Origin: Clostridium muellerianum
GTDB lineage: Bacteria; Bacillota; Clostridia; Clostridiales; Clostridiaceae
Length of the DNA: 64,000 bases
Assembly: GCF_012926525.1 (NCBI RefSeq)
Contig: NZ_JABBNI010000058.1
Coordinates: 218,880-282,879, forward strand
Reading direction: 5' to 3'
Within the stretch, counting starts at the first letter, position 1. Each line of letters starts with the position of its first letter. Positions 1 through 9,482 of this stretch are shown here, piece by piece. The notes beneath the pieces were generated by a model. That model searched no databases and was not told where the DNA came from. It worked only from the letters and a program-made list of their open reading frames with translations. A program made the position numbers and the translations under genes.

Positions 1-157
1 AAACTTAGAGCTTTCCAGTTTAGTTTAAAATGCGAATTAAAGAAAATATTACTCAAAAATAGAATTTTATGAAGGATATTATTTTTTTTTATGGAATAAA
101 ATAATATATATATCTATGGATTAAAATGCAAAAATTATAATTAAGGGAGGGCTGTCC

Positions 158-2605
158 ATGGGTTATAGTATAAAGGAAATTAAAGGAAATTCCCAGGGTA
201 TGATATTAAAGAAAGTCAGCATAAATGGCAACATCTGTGGAGAATATGCTGAAATATCTATAAATCAGGTATATGAAAATAAAAGTAGAGGTGATGTAGA
301 AGGAGTATATGTTTTCCCAATACCTAAAACTGCTATAATATCAGGATTTGAAGCAGAAGTAGGAGGAAAAACTTTAAAAACTATAGTAGAAGAAAAGGAA
401 AAAGCATTTAAAATTTATGAAAATGCTAAAAGTAGAGGAGACAATACTGTATTTTTAGAAGAATTAAAGCCTCATATGTTTAAGATAGCCATAGGAAAAA
501 TTATATCTGGTGAAACAGTTAAAATAAAATTATCCTATATAGATGAGTTGCAGTATAAAGATAAGAAATTTAAACTTACAATTCCTGCAATGCATGAACC
601 AACTAAAATGGATGAGGATTCAAAGCTTAACAATTTAAGAAATACTTTAGTAAATAAGCTTGTAAAGAAAGAATCAGAAGACAGCGAGTTTCAGTTTAAA
701 ACTAATATTATAGTAGAGTCTTTATGTAAATTGGAATTTGAATCTCCTTATCATAAGCTTAAAGTAGAAAGAGAAGGGGATACTGTAGCTAAAATTAACT
801 TACAGGATGATTATGAGGCTATGGATAAAGACTTTATACTTATTATGAAAGAAAAGGATCCTTTAGAAGCGGATGGCATGATTTATGAATATAAGGAGAA
901 TGGTGAGGATAGAAGGGTAGTTTATCTTAGAATGATTCCTAAGCTTGATGATTATGAAATAGAAGAAAAAGAAAGTTATGTTTTTCTTATAGATATTTCA
1001 GATACTATGAAAGGCGATAAAATACAGCAGGCTAAAGATGCACTTCAAATTTGCATAAGAAACCTTGAAGAAGGAGATACTTTTGACATTATTGCAATGG
1101 GAGAAACTTTAAAGTATTTCTGGGATGAGGGAATGGCCCAATTTAATTCTGATACTTTAAAGAAAGCATCACAGTGGATAGAAAACTTGTCTACGGAAAA
1201 TGATGCAGATATATTTGGAGCTATAAAATACAGCCTTGAAAATGAGGGCGGACATAATACAATATTAATTTTTACAGATGATGAAGTTGAAGAAGAAGAT
1301 GAAATATTAGATTATGTAAAGGAAAACTTAGGTGATAATAGAATATTTACCTTTGGTTTTGACTCAGAAACTAATAATTATTTCTTGAATAAGTTAGCTC
1401 ATGAGAGTTTTGGAAAAGCCGAGTTTATAAATAAAGGACAGAGAATTGAAGCTGTAGTATTGAGACAGTTTAAGAGAATTCAAAATCCAGAAGTAGATGA
1501 TGTGCAAATAGACTGGGGAAATATGCAGGTTCAAGCTACTTACCCACGAACTATAGATTATATGTATGACAGAGAAGCTTTTTCAATTTTTGCTTATGTA
1601 ATAGGAGAAGTAAGTGATGAAATAGTTGTAAGTGGAAAAGTTGGCGATAGAGAGTATGTAAAGAAAGTGGATTTGGATAACTTTAATACAGAGGATAATG
1701 CTAATTTACTTAAAAAAGTATGGGCAAGAAAGAGAATTAGGTCCATTGAAATGAATATGATGTCTCAGCGTGGAGATGTAAAAGAAGCCATGAGGCAAAA
1801 AGTAATAGAGCTATCTAAAAACAATGGATTAATAAGTCCAGAGACCACATTTATCTTTATGGAACTTAGAGAAGAGCCAGTGCTTGGCATAGAACTTAAG
1901 AATATAATTCCAATTAGTGTTAAAGAAATAACCTTATCACATGAATTTGAAGAAGAAAACTTAGATGCAGCAGACAAGTCAGGTTTTTTGTATAAAAAAT
2001 ATGAAGGAACTATATTAGAAGAAAAAATTCACAAATTAAAAGGAGACAATTTATATCTTAATAGTAAATATCCAAGAAATAAGCTTTTAAGAATAATTGC
2101 TAAAAATCAATTTGCAGAAGGAGCTTTCGTGGATTATGAAGACAGTAGTACAGAGGATAAAGTAGAAACTACTGCTATGGTTTTATTAGCATTTATTTTA
2201 GGTGATGAAGATATAGATATATATTTTAATCAATTAAATAAATCTGTAGAATTTATATGTGATAAATGTGTTAGTGAAGATTTTAAATTAGAAGATAGAG
2301 TAGGGAAAATGATAATTTTGGCTTTAGATAAAGCTGAAGAAAAGGGAATATTAAAGGAAAAAAATATGCAAAAAGCTGGGAAAACCTTAGATTATTTATA
2401 TGATTTATTAAATAAAAGAGAAAGCGCTAAGGAAATGTTAAATAATTTAGTAGAGTATTCTTTAAAGAAAAATGTGGCTTCACTTTTCACAGTAAGTGAA
2501 GATGGAAGCTGTATAAATGAACAAATAGTAATTAGTGAAGAAAGAAATTCTATTTTCAGCATGGCTAAATTAGCTGTTCTCATGATTTTAAATGATATAG
2601 TTTAA
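158..2605 (+). CDS. VIT and VWA domain protein
   Basis: 815 aa, no signal peptide or membrane segment seen, so probably cytoplasmic. Residues about 1-130 resemble a VIT domain (vault / inter-alpha-trypsin type). Residues about 275-440 form a von Willebrand A domain whose metal site begins with DISDT at residue 279, a slight variant of DxSxS; TDDE follows further on. The C-terminal third is acidic, helical and unassigned. VIT-VWA proteins are thought to scaffold protein assemblies, but the role of the bacterial ones is largely unknown. Start ATG 158 is preceded by a GGGAGGG ribosome site. It stands alone, closed by a terminator at 2697. Domain call firm, function open. Confidence 0.85.
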   Translation: MGYSIKEIKGNSQGMILKKVSINGNICGEYAEISINQVYENKSRGDVEGVYVFPIPKTAIISGFEAEVGGKTLKTIVEEKEKAFKIYENAKSRGDNTVFLEELKPHMFKIAIGKIISGETVKIKLSYIDELQYKDKKFKLTIPAMHEPTKMDEDSKLNNLRNTLVNKLVKKESEDSEFQFKTNIIVESLCKLEFESPYHKLKVEREGDTVAKINLQDDYEAMDKDFILIMKEKDPLEADGMIYEYKENGEDRRVVYLRMIPKLDDYEIEEKESYVFLIDISDTMKGDKIQQAKDALQICIRNLEEGDTFDIIAMGETLKYFWDEGMAQFNSDTLKKASQWIENLSTENDADIFGAIKYSLENEGGHNTILIFTDDEVEEEDEILDYVKENLGDNRIFTFGFDSETNNYFLNKLAHESFGKAEFINKGQRIEAVVLRQFKRIQNPEVDDVQIDWGNMQVQATYPRTIDYMYDREAFSIFAYVIGEVSDEIVVSGKVGDREYVKKVDLDNFNTEDNANLLKKVWARKRIRSIEMNMMSQRGDVKEAMRQKVIELSKNNGLISPETTFIFMELREEPVLGIELKNIIPISVKEITLSHEFEEENLDAADKSGFLYKKYEGTILEEKIHKLKGDNLYLNSKYPRNKLLRIIAKNQFAEGAFVDYEDSSTEDKVETTAMVLLAFILGDEDIDIYFNQLNKSVEFICDKCVSEDFKLEDRVGKMIILALDKAEEKGILKEKNMQKAGKTLDYLYDLLNKRESAKEMLNNLVEYSLKKNVASLFTVSEDGSCINEQIVISEERNSIFSMAKLAVLMILNDIV

Positions 2606-2696
2606 TAAAAAAGTTACTTAAAGATAGCTTTTAAAATCATTATAAAAATAACATAATATATAGAAGCTGTTGAATTAAAGTATTAAGAAGTGCATT

Positions 2697-2741
2697 CTAT
2701 AGAATAGACAATATTAAAAGGTCTATTCTATAGTTTTTTTT
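2697..2741 (+). terminator. Rho-independent terminator of the VIT/VWA gene
   Basis: A perfect 13-bp stem (2697-2709 with 2721-2733) is followed by eight T residues. Confidence 0.85.
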
Positions 2742-2869
2742 ATATAGAGAGCTAATCTATAGTTAACAGTGGATATTTAAAAGAAAAATTTTCTTCAAAA
2801 ATTAACATAAAAAGATCATCCGTAACTTTCAATTATCTACTGCGAATTTTAAATATTCTATAAAGGTTA

Positions 2870-2917
2870 TTGAATTTTAGTTGCAATTGTCATATATTAT
2901 ATATAATGGTTGCAATT
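2870..2917 (+). promoter_or_regulatory. Candidate promoter and repeated TTGCAATT of the ABC transporter operon
   Basis: TTGAAT (2870) and TATATT (2893) lie 17 bp apart, and a TATAAT lies at 2902. The octamer TTGCAATT occurs at 2881 and again at 2910, 29 bp apart, flanking the -10 region; this spacing could suit a regulator dimer. No regulator gene is next to it. The remaining spacer from 2742 shows nothing else. Confidence 0.35.
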
Positions 2918-2952
2918 AACAATTTTTAAATGTTGTTTTGGAGGAAAAGACA

Positions 2953-3678
2953 ATGATAGAAATGAAAGCTTTAAATAAAAGCTATAACGGAAATATAAAG
3001 GCAGTGGACAATTTGAATTTAACTATACCTGATGGACAAATATTTGGATTTTTAGGTCCTAATGGAGCAGGAAAAACTACTACTATAAAAATGATTACAG
3101 GTATTATAAATCCAAACAGTGGAGATGTTTTTATAAATAATATAAATATAAAAGAAAATTCTATAGAAGCTAAAAGGAGATTTGGATTTGTTCCAGATAA
3201 TCCAGATATATTTTTAAGGCTTAAAGGTATAGAATATTTAAATTTTATGGCTGATATTTATGATGTGGATAGTACAGAAAGAATAAGTAGGATAAAAAGT
3301 TTATCGGAAAGATTTGAAATGAATAAAGCTTTAAAGGATCAAATACAAAGTTATTCTCATGGGATGAGGCAAAAAATAGTTATAATTGGAGCTTTAATTC
3401 ATGATCCTTCGGTATGGATATTAGATGAGCCTATGACAGGTCTAGATCCAAAATCATCCTTTACATTAAAAGAAATGATGAGGGAACATGCAGATAAGGG
3501 TAATACTGTATTTTTTTCAACACATGTATTAGATGTAGCAGAAAAAATATGTGATAGATTTGCTATTATAAATAAAGGCAAAATTGTATTTAATGGAACT
3601 TTTAAAGAGCTTAAAGAAGGATTTAAGGAAACTGAGTCCCTGGAAAATATATTTTTGGAGATGACAGAAAATGAATAA
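2953..3678 (+). CDS. ABC transporter ATP-binding protein
   Basis: 241 aa nucleotide-binding subunit of an ABC-2 type exporter. Walker A GPNGAGKT lies near residue 39, the signature is SYSHGMRQK, and Walker B WILDEPMTGLDP is followed by the H-loop STHVLD. An in-frame TTG at 2938 sits inside the GGAGG ribosome site, so ATG 2953, 8 nt past that site, is chosen. Its last codons overlap the permease gene, indicating translational coupling and a two-gene exporter operon. The substrate cannot be told; relatives export peptides, antibiotics or act in sporulation and lipid processes. Confidence 0.92.
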   Translation: MIEMKALNKSYNGNIKAVDNLNLTIPDGQIFGFLGPNGAGKTTTIKMITGIINPNSGDVFINNINIKENSIEAKRRFGFVPDNPDIFLRLKGIEYLNFMADIYDVDSTERISRIKSLSERFEMNKALKDQIQSYSHGMRQKIVIIGALIHDPSVWILDEPMTGLDPKSSFTLKEMMREHADKGNTVFFSTHVLDVAEKICDRFAIINKGKIVFNGTFKELKEGFKETESLENIFLEMTENE

Positions 3679-5335
3679 ATATATAGTTTTAACAAAAGCT
3701 CTTTTAAAAAATGGCAATGGTTTATTAAATGGAGATAAAAAGAAAAGAATAAAAGCTATTGCTATAGCAGTAGCCGTTATTTTGGCATGTATACCAACTA
3801 TAGTAGCATTTATTTATTTTATTCAAAGTGCCTATGATTTGCTTTATAAGATAAATCAGCAGGGGTTAATTTTTTCAGTAGGAATAAGTTTTACTTTTAT
3901 TTTTATATTCTTTTTTGCCATATTATATTCTTTGAATGTGCTATATTTTTCAAGAGATATAGAAAATTTATTACCACTACCATTAAAGCCCTGGCAGATA
4001 CTGGCATCTAAATTTACTATAACTTTATTATATGAATATCTTACTGAGGCAGTAATATTATTGCCATTGTTTATAATATATGGTTTAAAGGGAAATATGG
4101 GATTTGTATATTATGCCTATTCTGTAATATTGTTTTTAACAATACCTATAATACCTTTAAGTATGGCTAGTATTTTGAATATAGTAATTATGAGATTTAC
4201 TAATATGGGCAATCATAAAGATTTTCTTAAAATTATAGGCGGTATTTTGGCTATGGTTTTAGCCGTAGTCTTTAATGTAAAGATGCAAAATATAGGAACA
4301 TCTGGAGTGAATGAAAAGCAAATATTAAGTATGCTTAATGAAGGAAATAACTCTTTAGTTGGTATTTCAAGTAGAGTATTTCCGGGAGCTTCTCAAGCTG
4401 TCAAAGCCATAGTATTTAATGAAAGTTTTACAGGATTAAAAAATATAATATTATTTCTAATAATAACTTTATGTATTCTATTAATATTTTTAACATTAGG
4501 ACAAAAGCTATATTTTAAAGGGGTAATAGGAATTTCAGAAGCACCTTCTAGAAGAAGAAAACTAAATAATGAGGATTTACAGAAGGCATCACGAAAAAGC
4601 TTGCCCATTAAATCATTAGTGATTAAGGAATTAAAAATATTGTTTAGAACTCCTGTATATTTTATGAATTGTATTATTATGAATTTTTTATGGCCAGTAT
4701 TTTTGATTATACCTTTTTTGGCAGAACCTGAAATTTTTAAAAAATTTAAAAACTTAGTTCCTTTACTTAATGATACGAAATGGATGGGGTTTATTATTGT
4801 AGTATCTTTGGCAGCAGGGGTATTTATAACTTCAAGTAATCTTATAACTTCTACAGCTGTATCTAGAGAAGGAGAAAACTTATTTGTAAGTAAATATATT
4901 GCTGTAGGTTATGATATTCAATTAATGGCTAAAGTTTTATCTGGAGTAATTATGGGCATGGTAGGAATAATAGCTTTGCTCCTAATGTTATTCTTTTTAA
5001 TTGAACTGCCTGCATTTATAATTCTTATAGTTTTTGTATCATCATTACCTGGAATTTTATTTTCAGCTATGTTCGGCATTATAATTGATGTTAGCTTTCC
5101 AAAATTAAATTGGGACAATGAGGTGAAAGCGGTTAAACAAAATTTTAATGGATTTATAGCCATTATGGTTGGAATAGGTGTAAGTGCACTTATAGTAATG
5201 GGGATTATGAAGTTTAATGAAGATAAATTGTTGATTGGTATGATTATACTTTTATTATTTTTAGCTTTAGACTATATATTATATAAATTTATTTCAGCTA
5301 AAGGTTCAAAGTTATTTGAAAAAATTGAAGTATAG
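3671..5335 (+). CDS. ABC-2 type permease subunit
   Basis: 554 aa, very hydrophobic, with about twelve predicted membrane segments in two halves separated by a basic cytoplasmic loop around residues 280-320. It is the membrane partner of the ATPase just upstream, which it overlaps by 8 nt. It resembles the large putative ABC exporter permeases of Firmicutes. The substrate is unknown. No clear terminator follows; the spacer 5336-5511 has only a weak TTTAACT/AGTTAAA inverted repeat around 5432-5456. Confidence 0.85.
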   Translation: MNKYIVLTKALLKNGNGLLNGDKKKRIKAIAIAVAVILACIPTIVAFIYFIQSAYDLLYKINQQGLIFSVGISFTFIFIFFFAILYSLNVLYFSRDIENLLPLPLKPWQILASKFTITLLYEYLTEAVILLPLFIIYGLKGNMGFVYYAYSVILFLTIPIIPLSMASILNIVIMRFTNMGNHKDFLKIIGGILAMVLAVVFNVKMQNIGTSGVNEKQILSMLNEGNNSLVGISSRVFPGASQAVKAIVFNESFTGLKNIILFLIITLCILLIFLTLGQKLYFKGVIGISEAPSRRRKLNNEDLQKASRKSLPIKSLVIKELKILFRTPVYFMNCIIMNFLWPVFLIIPFLAEPEIFKKFKNLVPLLNDTKWMGFIIVVSLAAGVFITSSNLITSTAVSREGENLFVSKYIAVGYDIQLMAKVLSGVIMGMVGIIALLLMLFFLIELPAFIILIVFVSSLPGILFSAMFGIIIDVSFPKLNWDNEVKAVKQNFNGFIAIMVGIGVSALIVMGIMKFNEDKLLIGMIILLLFLALDYILYKFISAKGSKLFEKIEV

Positions 5336-5511
5336 TGTGGAGTAGTAATCAAAATGAAAATAATACTTAATCACATATGTTAATTATAATAGTATAATGT
5401 ATTATAATATATATAATTAAGCGCTTTTCTCTTTAACTATGAGTTTTTTTAGTTAAATTTATTCAATATGCTAAAAATGACTTTATGAAATGCTAAGAGG
5501 AGTGATTGTAA

Positions 5512-5868
5512 ATGATAAAGCCATCAGAATACCATAAACAAGGTTTTACCTGTGGAGAAGCTATGATAAAAGCTTATAATGAGGAGCACAATACTGATAT
5601 ACCTGTAAGTCTTGGAAGTGGAATGGGAACTGGATTTACAGTGGGAAGTGTTTGTGGAGCTGTAGGAGCAGCGGCTGTAATAATAGGGTCATTAAAGGGA
5701 AGAGAAAATAGTGATGAACCTAATGATGCTAGAAAATATGCAAAGGAATTAATGCAGGGAATTAGAGAAAAGTATGGTACAGAAATTTGCAAGGATTTAA
5801 AGAAAAATGGAATTAGCTGTGCTGATATCATAGAATATACTTATGAAAGTTTAAATAAAGTAATTTAA
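5512..5868 (+). CDS. C_GCAxxG_C_C family redox-type protein
   Basis: 118 aa. Conserved cysteines are spaced as in the C_GCAxxG_C_C family: C in GFTCGEAM near residue 14, the central VCGAVGAA near residue 46, and C residues in TEICKDL and GISCADI. The family is assumed to be redox active or metal binding in anaerobes, often beside electron-transfer proteins; no activity is established. A GGAG ribosome site stands 10 nt before ATG 5512, and a terminator follows at once. It stands upstream of the siroheme-type reductase, but a terminator and an R1 repeat lie between, so they are separate units. Confidence 0.85.
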   Translation: MIKPSEYHKQGFTCGEAMIKAYNEEHNTDIPVSLGSGMGTGFTVGSVCGAVGAAAVIIGSLKGRENSDEPNDARKYAKELMQGIREKYGTEICKDLKKNGISCADIIEYTYESLNKVI

Positions 5869-5870
5869 CT

Positions 5871-5899
5871 ATGTAGAAGTCTTTCTACATGATTTTTTT
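5871..5899 (+). terminator. Terminator of the C_GCAxxG_C_C gene
   Basis: Stem ATGTAGAA / TTCTACAT (5871-5878 with 5883-5890) then seven T residues. Confidence 0.85.
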
Positions 5900-5901
5900 A
5901 T

Positions 5902-6059
5902 AAGGCATTTTCAAAAAATAACAAGACCAAATGTTAGTCTATTTTTGTAATACTGCGTGGACAGAACCCTTAGATAGCTTAAGCTTATGTGGAACCTGTC
6001 TCCTTGTCTTACAGAAAATATCCGTTGCATATTGGTCTTATTATTTTTTTCAAATACTT
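5902..6059 (+). repeat. R1 palindromic repeat, copy 1
   Basis: About 158 bp. Left arm 5902-5950 and right arm 6010-6059 are inverted repeats (for example AAGACCAA with TTGGTCTT), enclosing a core with ACAGAACC, a small hairpin and GGAAC..TGTCTCCTTGTC. The core matches copies at 26281 and 42844; the arms differ in sequence but stay paired. It lies directly after a terminator and before the leader of the reductase gene. Confidence 0.85.
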
Positions 6060-6163
6060 AAACTATTTTAATTTTTAAATTTAGTAATAAGCTGATATAA
6101 TTTTACGTAAGGATATTAACGTAAATATGTAAAAAAGTATAAAAAGAAAGGAAGTGAATTTTA

Positions 6164-6217
6164 GTGAGGGGTCAATACATACAGTATACTCTTTCACTAA
6201 AGATATACAATGAATAA
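6164..6217 (+). CDS. 17-codon leader ORF overlapping the reductase start
   Basis: GTG at 6164 has a good ribosome site (AAAGGAAG, 6147-6154) at proper spacing and opens 17 codons ending at TAA 6215-6217. This stop overlaps the ATG of the reductase (6210) in another frame. The reductase ATG has no ribosome site of its own, so ribosomes leaving this ORF probably reinitiate there. The GTG lies in a possible stem, TTAGTGA (6161) with TCACTAA (6194). No cysteine, Trp run or regulatory codon pattern is obvious. It could also be only a ribosome loading device. Confidence 0.45.
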   Translation: MRGQYIQYTLSLKIYNE

Positions 6218-7055
6218 GGAACAAATAGCACAGTTAAAGCTTGAAGGATTTATTAATCAGAGAGATACTATATATTTTACATTAAGAATTATAGCTGTAT
6301 CAGGAATTATGTCATCATCTGAAATGGAGAAGGTTTTAAGTATTGCAAATAAATATGGAAGAGGATATATAAGTTTTACAACGCGATTAGGAATTGAAAT
6401 TCCCTGGATAAAAGAAGAAGATATAGAAAGGGTAAAAGAAGATTTGAAAGCATTCAATTTAAAGTCTGGAGGTACTGGAAAAAAAGTAAGACCTATTGTT
6501 TCATGTAAGGGTACAGTATGTACTCATGGATTAATAGATACTCAAGGAATATGCAGTAAATTACATGAAAAATTTTTTGCACAGGATTTACCAGCTAAGT
6601 TTAAAATAGGAATAGTAGGTTGCCCTAATAATTGTGCTAAAACTCAATTAAATGATCTTGGATTTATGGGACAAAGACTTCCTAAGTTTGAAGAAAGTAA
6701 ATGCAAAGCTTGTGGAGCTTGCATAAAAGTATGTAAATCAGGTGCTTTAGATAAAGTAGATGGCAAAACAAAGGTTTACTCAGAAAAGTGCTTAGGTTGT
6801 GGTAAATGTATAAATGCTTGTCATTTTAATGCTATGGAAACTAGCAAAGAAGGAGTAGCAGTATTTTTAGGTGGGAAGTTTGGAAGAAAATATAAAATTG
6901 GAGACAAGCTACATACTATTTTTAAAGTAGATGAAATGGAGGAAGTAACACAAAAAGTATTAGATTATTATACTGAAAATGGCAATAGCGGTGAAAGATT
7001 TGGAGATATGATAGATAGAATAGGGATAGAAAATATAAGAAATGAATTAGTATAG
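6210..7055 (+). CDS. Sulfite/nitrite reductase-like siroheme and [4Fe-4S] protein
   Basis: 281 aa, a compact one-subunit form. Residues 1-80 are the ferredoxin-like half-domain of nitrite/sulfite reductases. The siroheme-[4Fe-4S] ligands appear as CKGTVCTHG and GCPNNCAK. Residues about 165-210 hold two ferredoxin motifs, CKACGACIKVCKSG and CLGCGKCINAC. This matches anaerobic sulfite reductase subunit C or small NirA-like proteins of clostridia, which use reduced ferredoxin or partner flavoproteins; the substrate (sulfite, nitrite, hydroxylamine) is not decided by sequence. No asrA/asrB partner lies nearby. Translation looks coupled to the ORF at 6164. Confidence 0.85.
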   Translation: MNKEQIAQLKLEGFINQRDTIYFTLRIIAVSGIMSSSEMEKVLSIANKYGRGYISFTTRLGIEIPWIKEEDIERVKEDLKAFNLKSGGTGKKVRPIVSCKGTVCTHGLIDTQGICSKLHEKFFAQDLPAKFKIGIVGCPNNCAKTQLNDLGFMGQRLPKFEESKCKACGACIKVCKSGALDKVDGKTKVYSEKCLGCGKCINACHFNAMETSKEGVAVFLGGKFGRKYKIGDKLHTIFKVDEMEEVTQKVLDYYTENGNSGERFGDMIDRIGIENIRNELV

Positions 7056-7142
7056 TAATAAGGTAAAATCATGTATAAAAACTTTGCATAGTCCTTTTAA
7101 ATATTTTAACTATAAATACATAGTGTAAGAAAAGGTTTAACT

Positions 7143-7208
7143 ATGTTAATAGATAAAAAGGATGTAAAGAGTAAGTTATTAAAACTATTGATGAATCTTA
7201 CTTATTAA
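7143..7208 (+). CDS. Possible 21-aa peptide, unassigned
   Basis: ATG 7143 follows AAAAGG at 7 nt and opens 21 codons rich in Lys and Leu, ending at 7208 exactly where the R3 hairpin begins. No family is recognised. It could be chance; the rest of the spacer 7056-7525 holds only the R3 repeat. Confidence 0.2.
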   Translation: MLIDKKDVKSKLLKLLMNLTY

Positions 7209-7314
7209 GGAAGGAGATATCGCACTAAGAATAAGCATTACAATATATTAATTTTGTTATTTACAAAGTAATATATTGTATATAAATTTCTTAATGCGAT
7301 AAATTCTTTCCTTT
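7207..7314. repeat. R3 long hairpin, copy 1
   Basis: The two arms pair over about 45 nt (AAGGAA...ACAATATATTA with TAATATATTGT...TTCCTT), leaving a loop around TTTGTTATTTACAAAG. A second copy lies at 20471. Matching columns include paired changes: ATTA/TAAT here, ATTG/CAAT there. Confidence 0.7.
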
Positions 7315-7525
7315 AAAACTTTATATGTAAAATTTTTACTTGAAAAACATGTTAGTTAAATGCTAAACTAGTAAAGGTTTTGAATTTTTTGATTTATGAG
7401 GGGGTGTATGTAATATTTAACACTTTTAAAAATAATGTCCTTAATTATTAAAAGATAGGCATTAAGGAATATTATTATAAATAGGAACTATGTTAAAATT
7501 CAAGTAATAGAAAGAAGAGATACAA

Positions 7526-9115
7526 TTGATTAAAACATTAAAAAAGCTTTTTATATTTGCATTTGTTGTTGTAATTTATCAATTGAATTCATATAATTTG
7601 GTAATGGCTAGTAATGTTTCTACTGAATCTAAAATTCAAGTTACTTCAGTTAATGACAAATCTAAACATTCAATGGAACAAAATTCAATTAAACCTATAG
7701 AAGCACACAATATATCTAAAGCCCAAATATCAAGTGATTCATCTGATGCTTCAAAATTAGATGGTAATATTGCTTTTTCAACATCCAATTTAAACAATGT
7801 TGAAAACGTACCTATAAATAAAATTTGGACAATAGAATTTAATCAGACTATGAATCTATCTTCTGCTAAAAATAGCATAAAGATTATAGATAAAAAAACT
7901 AACAAGGAAGTACCTGTAAGTATATCCTTAGATAAAAATGATTTTTGTGTAGTTATATCAAGCATATCTTCTTATGCTTATGATAATTATTATACGTTAA
8001 GTATAGATGGTAATTTAAAATCTGATAAGAATAAAATTTTAAAAACTCCTGTTAGCATGGATTTTAAAACTGCTTCAATGCCAGCTGTAAATAAAATAAC
8101 ATCAATAGATAATATAAATGCATCTATAAAACAGGGAGATAGCTATAAACTACCTGATGAAGTAACTGCAAATATGTCTAATGGAGAAAAAAGACAAGTA
8201 AAAGTTAATTGGGACAAGCATTCAGATAACTTAAATGTATCAGGAACTTATGTTTATCAAGGCTATGTTGAAGGATACGATAAAAAAGTAACTTTAAATT
8301 TAACCATAAGTTCTTCTAGTACAAGTACTAACACTAATACAAATAATAATAACAATACTAATACTAATGATAATAATAAAAATACATTATCAAGTATCAG
8401 TACTACAACTGCATGGATATGGCAGCTTCAAAATCAAGTAGATACATATGGTGGTATAGATAATTTAATATCAAAATTAAAATCTTTAGGAATAACTAAT
8501 GTGTGTGTTAAATACAATGAAGGTGAAAGAGCTACTGGCGGTGGTATGAATTTTAGAGGCGATTTTTTAAAGTATGTAGATAATTTTAAAAAAGCAGGAT
8601 TTAAAGTAGGTACTTGGGGATTTAATCATTTTAATAATGTTGAAGGTGAAGCGAATTTAATAATAGATGCTGTTAAGAACAGTGATTATTATGTTTTTGA
8701 TGTTGAAGATGCAGTAATAGGTAAAACAGAGCAGTCAGAAAAAGTATGCCAACTTGTAAGAAATCAATGTCCAAATGCTGTTCTTGGTTATACTTCTTAT
8801 CCAATAGCAAGTTATCATCAGGATATAGCTTATTCAGTGTTTAACAAATACTGTGATTTTTCTGCACCTCAATGTTATTGGGGAGAAATGAAGTGGCCAA
8901 TTAAAAAATGCATGGATAAAATGATTCAGGATTATAAAAATTACGGATTGGACAAGCCAATATTTCCATTAGTACAAACCTATGATGTGTATTATAGTGA
9001 TTATGCTGATTATGCTGCATATAAATTTAAATGCACTGGATTGTGGTCATTTGATGAAATAGGTGCTACATGCATAGATTTTTTAAAGTGTGAAGGAAGT
9101 AAATTAAATAACTAA
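7526..9115 (+). CDS. Secreted protein with Ig-like domains and a glycosidase-like barrel
   Basis: 529 aa. A signal peptide covers residues 1-29 (Lys-rich start, hydrophobic core, cut near VMAS). Residues about 85-185 resemble a Big_5 Ig-like domain, 190-262 a second bacterial Ig-like domain (LP.EVTA..SNGEKRQVKVNWD pattern), followed by a Ser/Thr/Asn-rich linker at 263-292. Residues about 298-525 resemble a TIM-barrel glycoside hydrolase fold (WIWQL, CVKYNEG, GTWGFN, YYVFDVED, APQCYWG). This suggests a cell-surface lytic or carbohydrate-acting enzyme. The TTG start at 7526 follows AGAAGAG at about 6 nt; no ATG fits. The spacer upstream from 7315 has no other visible signal. Confidence 0.75.
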   Translation: MIKTLKKLFIFAFVVVIYQLNSYNLVMASNVSTESKIQVTSVNDKSKHSMEQNSIKPIEAHNISKAQISSDSSDASKLDGNIAFSTSNLNNVENVPINKIWTIEFNQTMNLSSAKNSIKIIDKKTNKEVPVSISLDKNDFCVVISSISSYAYDNYYTLSIDGNLKSDKNKILKTPVSMDFKTASMPAVNKITSIDNINASIKQGDSYKLPDEVTANMSNGEKRQVKVNWDKHSDNLNVSGTYVYQGYVEGYDKKVTLNLTISSSSTSTNTNTNNNNNTNTNDNNKNTLSSISTTTAWIWQLQNQVDTYGGIDNLISKLKSLGITNVCVKYNEGERATGGGMNFRGDFLKYVDNFKKAGFKVGTWGFNHFNNVEGEANLIIDAVKNSDYYVFDVEDAVIGKTEQSEKVCQLVRNQCPNAVLGYTSYPIASYHQDIAYSVFNKYCDFSAPQCYWGEMKWPIKKCMDKMIQDYKNYGLDKPIFPLVQTYDVYYSDYADYAAYKFKCTGLWSFDEIGATCIDFLKCEGSKLNN

Positions 9116-9135
9116 AATTGCAAATGAAAAAGTAT

Positions 9136-9165
9136 CCTTGGAGGATTAAAACTCCTTAGGTTTTT
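9136..9165 (+). terminator. First hairpin after the secreted-protein gene
   Basis: CCTTGGAG pairs with CTCCTTAGG (one mismatch) followed by five T residues. Confidence 0.6.
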
Positions 9166-9173
9166 ATATTAGA

Positions 9174-9213
9174 TAACAAAAGGCTTCAGAATTGATTTAG
9201 GGGCCTTTTGTTA
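9174..9213. terminator. Strong second terminator
   Basis: TAACAAAAGGC (9174-9184) pairs perfectly with GCCTTTTGTTA (9203-9213). A-rich and T-rich flanks on both sides let it work in either direction. From 9214 to 9482 I see no convincing gene, only a 30-codon ORF without a ribosome site. Confidence 0.75.
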
Positions 9214-9482
9214 TTTCAGTAATTATGGATGAATTTTATGCAGAGGAAAAATTAAATGATAACTATTCAGCTACAGTAGAAGATATTTGGATAAACACCA
9301 TTATGGAGAGATTCTAAGAGGCGAAAGAATAAAAGGAGTTTTTAAAGTGCAGTATGTTTGAATTATTTAGATTATGTGGTATAATTTTTCTAAAGATTAA
9401 GTTAAGCTGTATGTTAGTATGAATTAAAATAAATTGGTGTACAAGTAAGTACACTAGATATAGATAAGAGGTGGGGAAAGAT

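Noticed and set aside
2938..2955. TTG or GTG starts lying inside ribosome sites (also at 9471, 18781, 28650, 53701, 59292)
   Set aside because: Each is part of a GGAGG-type site that serves a following ATG at normal spacing, so the ATG was taken.
9225..9317. 30-codon ORF after the secreted-protein terminator
   Set aside because: No ribosome site, no family; might be a gene relic but nothing supports it.
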